Source of the DNA: Methanomicrobiales archaeon
GTDB lineage: Archaea; Halobacteriota; Methanomicrobia; Methanomicrobiales; JACTUA01
DNA length: 10,827 nt
Direction of reading: 5' to 3'
Assembly (NCBI GenBank): GCA_028678965.1
Contig: JAJRCM010000115.1
Location: 1 to 10,827 of the forward strand
The notes beneath the pieces are model-generated. The model had not been told where the DNA came from and did no database searches. It was given only the letters and a program-made list of their open reading frames with translations. The position numbers were made by a program, and so were the translations under genes. Below are positions 6,943 through 10,827 of this stretch, piece by piece (position 1 is the first letter of the stretch; the number at the start of each line of letters is the position of its first letter).

Positions 6943-7233
6943 GTGGACCAGTTTGATGAGATGCTCCGCGAGAGGCAGTCAATGCCCGCAGAAGGGCTCA
7001 AAAAGATGATCGAAGTACACCGCACCAGATGCATCTGTGGTACATGCCCGACCTACAATGGATGCATGCGAGAGCATCAGGAGCTCCTGTTCTGTGAAAT
7101 GGGAAAAAGTCCCGCCTGTCCTGCCGAAAAAAGGGGCTGCATCTGTCCCACCTGCCCGGTGACAGGCCTTTTAGGGCTTAAAAAAGCATATTACTGCGTC
7201 AGGGGTTCGGAAAGAGAGCAGCGAAACCTCTAA
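6943..7233 (+). CDS. DUF2769 cysteine-rich protein
   Basis: This 96-residue soluble protein has ten cysteines (30, 32, 35, 41, 51, 59, 66, 68, 71, 85). They are arranged as CICGTCPTYNGC (30-41), LLFCEMGKS (48-56), CICPTCPV (66-73) and YYCVRG (83-88), the pattern of DUF2769. The two CxCxxC-type clusters suggest bound metal, either zinc or an iron-sulfur cluster. The family is common in methanogens and has no established function that I know of. The start is uncertain. GTG at 6943 is immediately preceded by GGTGA, which is too close for normal spacing, while the in-frame ATG at 6961 (codon 7) would still leave the whole conserved domain. It stands alone, divergent from the ABC operon and converging on the HEAT-repeat gene 15 bases away, with a T5 tract at 7240-7244 just past its stop. 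Confidence 0.87.
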   Translation: MDQFDEMLRERQSMPAEGLKKMIEVHRTRCICGTCPTYNGCMREHQELLFCEMGKSPACPAEKRGCICPTCPVTGLLGLKKAYYCVRGSEREQRNL

Positions 7234-7248
7234 TCACTGTTTTTACCG

Positions 7249-7572
7249 TTATTCGTTCCCCTCTTCTGCCATTTTTCTCTTCACAGCCTCCATGGCCAGC
7301 TGAGCCATATCCTGAACACCGTCTGAGGGATCATTCATCAGTCGCCGGAGTGGCTGGATCGCTCGCCCATCACCAAGATTCCCAAGAGCCCACGCTACCT
7401 TCTGACGTACCCGCCAGTCCTCGTCTCCCAGGGCGTTAATGAGAATGCTGACTGCTCTCCGGTCCCCCAGTTTCCCAATACTTTCAGCAGCCTTCCACCG
7501 CCGGTCAGGCTGGGGGTCAGAGAGCATGGCAGAATAATAGTTCAGGCGTTTCTCAATCCCTTCCCCTGACAC
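7249..7572 (-). CDS. Small HEAT-repeat protein (PBS-lyase type repeats)
   Basis: This 107-residue protein contains two clear HEAT-like repeats and part of a third. Repeat 1 (about 22-50) carries RRWKAAESIGKLGDRRAVSI, repeat 2 (about 51-82) carries DWRVRQKVAWALGNLGDGRA, and the last helix (84-100) reads VQDMAQLAMEAVKR. The pattern A..LG.LGD.RA is that of the PBS-lyase HEAT family, used for protein-protein contacts. No catalytic motif is present. The likely start is GTG at 7572, two bases after the TGA of the aldo/keto reductase; this tight spacing implies cotranscription and coupled translation. The GTG lies inside an AAGGTGTC stretch, so an initiation site slightly downstream cannot be excluded. 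A role as partner of the reductase is only suggested by position. Confidence 0.82.
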   Translation of the reverse strand: MSGEGIEKRLNYYSAMLSDPQPDRRWKAAESIGKLGDRRAVSILINALGDEDWRVRQKVAWALGNLGDGRAIQPLRRLMNDPSDGVQDMAQLAMEAVKRKMAEEGNE

Positions 7573-7574
7573 CT

Positions 7575-8435
7575 TCAGAATCCCCCGATAACTCCACGGT
7601 AATACGCGAGCTGTTCCGCATACGGCCTGAACAATTCATGGAGCTGATCCCGCTCATCCACCGCGTACCGTTCAGGGTCTTTCCCCACTGCTGCAAGCTG
7701 TCTCACTTCTTCTGGGGTAGAACATCCCACTAGTGCCACATCAATCCCCCAGGATAGGGCGTATCTCTGGAGGTGCTCAGGGGTGATCCCGGCATCGGGA
7801 AAGATATACTGCCCTGCACCCAGGATCTTCATACCGATCACGCCCATCCCCCTCTTCCGTGCAGCGGGGAGGGTTGAGTCCAGGAATCCCCCGATCACCC
7901 CCTCCACCGGGTTTACCGGTATCAAGACTGTATCCACGGGCCAAGATTCAACGGCATGGGTAAGGATTGCAGGGTCATGGTGACCAGTGACACCAATAGC
8001 CCTGACAAGTCCCTGATCCTTTGCTTCCAAAAATGCCTCGAGTGCCCCACCAGGTCCTTCAATTGCCCTGATATCATCCCAGGTTCGTACATCGTGTATC
8101 TGCCAGAGATCCAGGTATGGAATCCGCAATCCCGCAAGAGTACGAGAGAGATCGGCCAGTGCACCCTTTCTATCCCGCCGGGCTGATTTACTGGTCTGAA
8201 ATACTCGCTCCCGCTCCGGACTATGATCCTTCCAGAAGAGGCCATAGTATCCTTCACTTCCATCGTAGGCGCGGGCAGAATCCCAGTAGGTGATGCCCTG
8301 AGCCCTCGCCTCTTGGATTACGGCAAGCGCTTCATTATCCCGCCCGTGGGTTCGGAGAACCCCCTCCCCTCCAAGACCGACAGCCGTCACGTCCCGCCCT
8401 GCCACGATTCGTGTTCGGACTCCCGTCAATGTCAC
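7575..8435 (-). CDS. Aldo/keto reductase
   Basis: This 286-residue protein has a single-domain (beta/alpha)8 aldo/keto reductase fold and acts as an NAD(P)H-dependent oxidoreductase. The catalytic tetrad is complete: D52 and Y57 in YWDSARAYDGSE, K83 in FQTSKSARRD and H114 in DLWQIHDV. Cofactor-side elements include VALVGCSTPEEV at 233-244. It lacks the C-terminal cysteine-rich ferredoxin-like extension found on many methanogen aldo/keto reductases. The start is GTG at 8435. No ribosome binding site is visible, but a TATA box at 8458-8465 lies about 27 bases upstream, which predicts a leaderless message. The HEAT-repeat gene follows after two bases. The substrate is unknown; short-chain aldehydes or keto compounds are typical for the family. 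Confidence 0.9.
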   Translation of the reverse strand: MTLTGVRTRIVAGRDVTAVGLGGEGVLRTHGRDNEALAVIQEARAQGITYWDSARAYDGSEGYYGLFWKDHSPERERVFQTSKSARRDRKGALADLSRTLAGLRIPYLDLWQIHDVRTWDDIRAIEGPGGALEAFLEAKDQGLVRAIGVTGHHDPAILTHAVESWPVDTVLIPVNPVEGVIGGFLDSTLPAARKRGMGVIGMKILGAGQYIFPDAGITPEHLQRYALSWGIDVALVGCSTPEEVRQLAAVGKDPERYAVDERDQLHELFRPYAEQLAYYRGVIGGF

Positions 8436-8457
8436 GGAAGTGAATGGGGAAGGGGGG

Positions 8458-8465
8458 GATAAATA
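8458..8465 (-). promoter_or_regulatory. TATA box predicting a leaderless aldo/keto reductase transcript
   Basis: On the minus strand the sequence is TATTTATC followed by a run of seven C. Its centre is about 27 bases before the GTG at 8435, which is the normal distance from an archaeal TATA box to the transcription start. This coincides with the lack of any ribosome binding site and suggests the message begins at or within a base or two of the start codon. It also implies that the gene has its own promoter 55 bases downstream of the threonine ammonia-lyase stop. Confidence 0.55.
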
Positions 8466-8490
8466 GTCACTCTTTCAGGCTGAAGATCGG

Positions 8491-9702
8491 TCAAGGTTCT
8501 TTCAGGACTAAAGAATATCCCTCCTTCTCAAGCTGATCTTTGATCTCCTTGATATGGTCAACTCCCCTGGTCTCGATCTCCAGATTAACCCGGATAGTAA
8601 AGACGGGGAGGTCGCGCCCACCCCGAACATGGTGGATGTGGAGGATGTTACCTCCTCTTCGGGCGATCACCGCAAGGAGCGAGGCGAGCGAGCCCGGCAC
8701 ATCCTTCAGACTGACAGAAATGCACATGATACGGCCCCGTTGTATCTGCCCCCTGCGGATGATTCGTTCTAGCATTGTGGAGTCCACATTCCCCCCACTG
8801 ATCACCAGCACCACGGTGCTCTGGGGCTTCACCGGAACAGAACCGCTCATCAGTGCTGCGAGAGGGGCAGCACCTGCTCCCTCGGCAATCACCTTTTTCC
8901 GTTCGAGGAGAAGGAGCATGGCATCGGCAATCTGTTCTTCAGTGACGAGTACCATTCCATCCACGTATTCCCTGATGAGGGGAAGCGTACGTTCACCCGT
9001 CTGGGTCACCATGATCCCATCAGCAAGACTGGGGGGCTGAAGGCATTCTCCCCCATCCTCGTTGTGATACGCCCGATAGGTGACCGGGCAGGCCGCGGTC
9101 TGTACACCCACCACTCTGACAGTGGGGTGCTCCTCTTTGACTCCCACTGCGATCCCGCTGATCAATCCACCGCCACCCACTGGTACGATGATCAGATCTG
9201 GCGTGGGGATCTCCTCAAGTATTTCCAGGGCGATGGTTCCCTGCCCGGCAATCACTTGATCATCATCATAGGGGTGGACGAACATCGCTCCCTTCTGAGT
9301 TAAACGCATGGCATGTTCCAGGCTCTCGCGCAGATTCTTCCCGTAGAGCACCACCTCTGCCCCATACCCCTTCGTCGCTTCCTGTTTGCTCAAGGAGGAC
9401 CCCTCAGGCATGACGATAGTAGCCTTCACCCCGGCAGTTTGGGCTGCGACAGCAACCCCCTGAGCATGGTTACCGGCAGAAGCGGTGACGACACCGGCAT
9501 GTCCTATCTCTCCCCGCTTTGACAGTACCTTGTTCATGGCACCCCTGATCTTGAACGAGCCCGCCCTTTGCATCGTCTCCAGCTTGAGGTAAACATGGGC
9601 GTTGCACATGCTACTGATGGTGGGAGAATAAACCAATGGCGTGTGGATGATATGCCCACGGATCCGTTCAGCGGCACTGCGGATATCGTTAAGGGAGACC
9701 AT
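8491..9702 (-). CDS. ilvA: Threonine ammonia-lyase (threonine dehydratase) with C-terminal ACT domain
   Basis: This 403-residue PLP enzyme converts threonine to 2-oxobutanoate and ammonia, the entry to isoleucine by the threonine route. The PLP lysine is K51 in GSFKIRGA (48-55). SAGNHAQG (75-82) binds the substrate carboxylate, the glycine loop PVGGGGL (174-180) binds the cofactor phosphate, and SGGN (302-305) contacts the pyridine ring. A single ACT domain occupies about residues 326-401 (ISVSLKDVPGSLASLLAVI onward), making this the short TdcB/IlvA type of about 400 residues common in archaea and Gram-positive bacteria. The ACT domain suggests allosteric control by an amino acid. The ATG at 9702 has no ribosome binding site; AATAATAC near 9725-9732 sits about 27 bases upstream, compatible with a leaderless message, though other TATA-like sites lie further up. 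Catabolic and biosynthetic roles are not separable from sequence. Confidence 0.93.
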   Translation of the reverse strand: MVSLNDIRSAAERIRGHIIHTPLVYSPTISSMCNAHVYLKLETMQRAGSFKIRGAMNKVLSKRGEIGHAGVVTASAGNHAQGVAVAAQTAGVKATIVMPEGSSLSKQEATKGYGAEVVLYGKNLRESLEHAMRLTQKGAMFVHPYDDDQVIAGQGTIALEILEEIPTPDLIIVPVGGGGLISGIAVGVKEEHPTVRVVGVQTAACPVTYRAYHNEDGGECLQPPSLADGIMVTQTGERTLPLIREYVDGMVLVTEEQIADAMLLLLERKKVIAEGAGAAPLAALMSGSVPVKPQSTVVLVISGGNVDSTMLERIIRRGQIQRGRIMCISVSLKDVPGSLASLLAVIARRGGNILHIHHVRGGRDLPVFTIRVNLEIETRGVDHIKEIKDQLEKEGYSLVLKEP

Positions 9703-9858
9703 GTACGAGTGAAGGATATGGATGGTATTATTCCTGTGGGAGGTCAGGGCTGGATAGTGAACTGTATGACGTCTTCAATGGTGTCAATATACCCCATTTG
9801 GATAGGTAAAAAAGAGTGGATATATTCTCCGTGGTGTCTTCCAGTCCTGTAGCTTCAG
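9703..9858 (-). promoter_or_regulatory. Spacer with terminator-like T-tract and promoter for ilvA
   Basis: On the minus strand a T6 tract at about 9808-9813, following CCACTC, could end transcription of the upstream zinc-ribbon gene (stop at 9859-9861). Three TATA-like elements follow in the direction of ilvA: GAATATATCC around 9819-9828, GGTATATT around 9785-9793 and AATAATAC around 9725-9732. The last would give a leaderless transcript and the second a leader of about 60 bases. I cannot choose among them without start-site mapping. Confidence 0.35.
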
Positions 9859-10230
9859 TTACTCTATCTTGATACCGCGGCGCCTGAGCTCTTCCGTTTT
9901 TCTCAAGGAGCACGTTTCGCACCTGAACTCCGGCCTGCTATCATTAGTGCGATCGTAATTATCGGTCCTGACCAGGCGATACCCACGACTCACGGTGCCG
10001 CAATCCACACAGACAATATGCTCCCGCACCTCCCACTGGGCAGCGAGTGTCTGTGAGGTGAAGATGAATCGATCGACCCAGAAAAAGATGAGTCCCCCGA
10101 TCAGGTTCGCCACCACCGCGGCAATCACCTGTCCCATACCAGCAAGCAGGATCCCCACCCCTGCAAGAAGCGGGGTGCTTGCCTGCCACCGGAGCAGGTA
10201 CACGCCATACCGCCTGAGGTTGACCTGCAT
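9859..10230 (-). CDS. Small membrane protein with C-terminal zinc-ribbon-like motif, function unknown
   Basis: This 123-residue protein has two membrane segments at about residues 19-33 and 34-53, ending in the motif VVANLIGGLIFFWVDRFIF (39-57). Such a motif occurs in small uncharacterised membrane proteins of archaea and bacteria. A soluble tail follows with C74-x2-C77 (CVDC) and C104-x2-C107 (CETC), spaced like a zinc ribbon, and a basic end RKTEELRRRG. The four cysteines could bind one zinc ion. The ATG at 10230 has no ribosome binding site; ATCATATTCC about 27 bases upstream is a possible TATA box, again suggesting a leaderless message. It is divergent from the EF-Tu domain-II-like gene. 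I do not know a function. Coding is supported by the hydrophobic pattern and paired CxxC motifs. Confidence 0.78.
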   Translation of the reverse strand: MQVNLRRYGVYLLRWQASTPLLAGVGILLAGMGQVIAAVVANLIGGLIFFWVDRFIFTSQTLAAQWEVREHIVCVDCGTVSRGYRLVRTDNYDRTNDSRPEFRCETCSLRKTEELRRRGIKIE

Positions 10231-10310
10231 ATGGTGAGCATTGTACGCTTATGGAATATGATCCTTTGGCATCTGGCATGGCAGCAGGAACTCCCAAGGG
10301 GTGACATAGG

Positions 10311-10357
10311 TTTATTATCACCACCGGAATATCACCCACTACCCGTACGGGTGGAGG
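10311..10357 (+). promoter_or_regulatory. Promoter, 12-bp palindrome and ribosome binding site of the EF-like gene
   Basis: TTTATTATC at 10311-10319 fits an archaeal TATA box and predicts a start near 10338-10342. A perfect 12-base palindrome, ACCCGTACGGGT, occupies 10341-10352, directly at or just after that start, where a bound repressor would block transcription. GGAGG at 10353-10357 lies 5 bases before the ATG and is the clearest purine-rich ribosome binding site in the window. The operator role of the palindrome is inference. Confidence 0.5.
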
Positions 10358-10362
10358 CATAG

Positions 10363-10614
10363 ATGGAGACACTGGTAGGAAGAATTACTCATTACTTTCC
10401 AAAAGTAGGGGTGGCGGTAGTGCACCTGATGGCTGATCTGAACAACGGCGACCAGATCCGTATCACTGGTGCATATTCCAACTTCAGTCAACCGGTCACC
10501 TCCATGCAGGTGAACCATCAGCCAATCGTGAGTGCCCTTAAAGGGCAGGAAATAGGAGTGAAGGTATCGCAGCAGGTCAGAGAGGGAGATATGGTCTACC
10601 GTATCTCAGGTTGA
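10363..10614 (+). CDS. Stand-alone EF-Tu domain-II-like protein (translation elongation factor-like)
   Basis: This 83-residue protein is a single beta-barrel resembling domain II of EF-Tu/EF-1A-type translation factors, a group usually annotated as translation elongation factor-like protein. Matching features are the opening VGRITHYFPKVGVAVV (5-20), NNGDQIRITGAYSNF (27-41), the VTSMQVNHQPIVSA core (45-58), KGQEIGVKV (60-68) and the end VREGDMVYRI (72-81). It has no GTPase domain, so it is not itself a translational GTPase. Similar barrels are also found at the end of U32 peptidases. Its role is unknown; binding of RNA or aminoacyl-type ligands is only a guess from the fold. A good ribosome binding site, a TATA box and a T8 tract 3 bases past the stop indicate a monocistronic unit. 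Confidence 0.85.
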   Translation: METLVGRITHYFPKVGVAVVHLMADLNNGDQIRITGAYSNFSQPVTSMQVNHQPIVSALKGQEIGVKVSQQVREGDMVYRISG

Positions 10615-10617
10615 ATC

Positions 10618-10637
10618 TTTTTTTTCCAGAAAAAAAA
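10618..10637. terminator. Bidirectional T8/A8 terminator
   Basis: Eight T (10618-10625), the tetranucleotide CCAG and eight A (10630-10637) form a perfect inverted repeat starting 4 bases after the TGA of the EF-like gene. A T-tract is the typical archaeal termination signal, and here one is available on each strand. It would therefore end the + strand gene and any minus-strand transcript entering from the right. Confidence 0.7.
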
Positions 10638-10669
10638 TCTCCCGCTCTCGTGCAACCCCTTATTTGCGT

Positions 10670-10811
10670 TGGGGGCGATTCTCAACTCAGGTGAGCAAGC
10701 TGATAATTACCCGATATTGCAGCGGGAGGCTTGGTAGTGCCTGATCCGTTAAACCGTCAGAAGACCTCAGATCGTGAGGGAGAGGTGAAACAGTGTTCCC
10801 CCACTTTTTTT
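10670..10811 (+). ncRNA. Candidate structured non-coding RNA of unknown class
   Basis: No reading frame of note is present in 10638-10827. On the + strand TGGGGG (10670-10675) can pair with CCCCCA (10798-10803), closing a domain of about 134 bases, and the closing stem is followed immediately by a T7 tract (10805-10811). Inside, CAAGC (10696-10700) pairs with GCTTG (10729-10733) and encloses CCCG/CGGG (10710-10713 with 10723-10726). CTGAT/GTCAG can pair (10741-10745 with 10756-10760), and CCTCA/TGAGG (10765-10769 with 10775-10779) forms a perfect 5-bp hairpin with a five-base loop. The arrangement resembles a free-standing small RNA with its own terminator. It matches no class I know, including 5S, SRP, RNase P or common riboswitches. 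No convincing promoter was fixed, and a leader for an off-window gene is possible. Confidence 0.35.
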
Positions 10812-10827
10812 ATGGAATGATTAAGAT

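Noticed and set aside
8540..9040. 166-codon + strand open frame opposite ilvA
   Set aside because: It is serine/arginine-rich shadow sequence antisense to the ACT and PLP domains of threonine ammonia-lyase.
9728..9922. 64-codon minus-strand frame overlapping the end of the zinc-ribbon gene and the ilvA promoter
   Set aside because: It has no ribosome binding site or recognisable pattern, and it spans the T6 tract and TATA-like sites that explain the spacer.
10638..10811. 5S rRNA, SRP RNA, RNase P RNA, tRNA or known riboswitch in the right-hand spacer
   Set aside because: None of the conserved core sequences of these RNAs could be found by eye, so only an unclassified candidate RNA is reported.

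Overview
The window looks like a chromosomal segment of a methanogenic archaeon, most likely of the order Methanomicrobiales. The grounds are archaeal-type TATA boxes upstream of starts, a mix of GGTGA-type ribosome binding sites and starts with no ribosome binding site at all, frequent GTG starts, T-tract terminators, a cysteine-rich DUF2769 protein of the type common in methanogens, and a stand-alone EF-Tu domain-II-like protein. Base composition is moderately GC-rich and even, with AT-rich stretches only at promoters. I see no insertion sequence, integrase, CRISPR array or tRNA, so this reads as core or lineage-specific chromosome and not an island.

Layout from left to right. A short C-terminal gene fragment on the + strand (to 119) converges on a UPF0316/DUF2179 membrane protein (123-731, minus). 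Next on the minus strand is a two-gene KhtT-KhtU-like potassium/proton antiporter operon (821-2416), in which the stop of the regulator abuts the start of the transporter. Divergent from it is a DUF475/TerC-family membrane protein (2600-3532, plus). A 316-base convergent spacer follows and contains a cluster of RNA hairpins.

A three-gene minus-strand operon then encodes an ABC exporter of the NodI/NodJ (DrrA/DrrB) type, ATPase 5856-6770 and permease 5068-5850, followed 7 bases later by an unrecognised polytopic membrane protein (3849-5060). A divergent spacer leads to the DUF2769 protein (6943-7233, plus).

The next minus-strand block, in transcription order, is an ACT-domain threonine ammonia-lyase (8491-9702), an aldo/keto reductase with an intact catalytic tetrad (7575-8435), and a HEAT-repeat protein only two bases behind it (7249-7572). 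Upstream lies a small membrane protein with a zinc-ribbon-like tail (9859-10230, minus), divergent from the EF-Tu domain-II-like protein (10363-10614, plus). The last 213 bases hold a T8/A8 bidirectional terminator and a candidate structured RNA closed by a G5/C5 stem and followed by a T7 tract.

As a system, the left half is rich in envelope and ion-homeostasis functions: K+/H+ antiport, a TerC-like protein, an ABC exporter with an unknown membrane partner, and UPF0316. The right half is a mixed metabolic and small-protein neighbourhood. The points most worth following up are the two structured intergenic regions, the unknown third gene of the exporter operon, the DUF2769 protein, and the apparently leaderless genes. 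All functions are read from sequence motifs remembered from families; no database search was possible.
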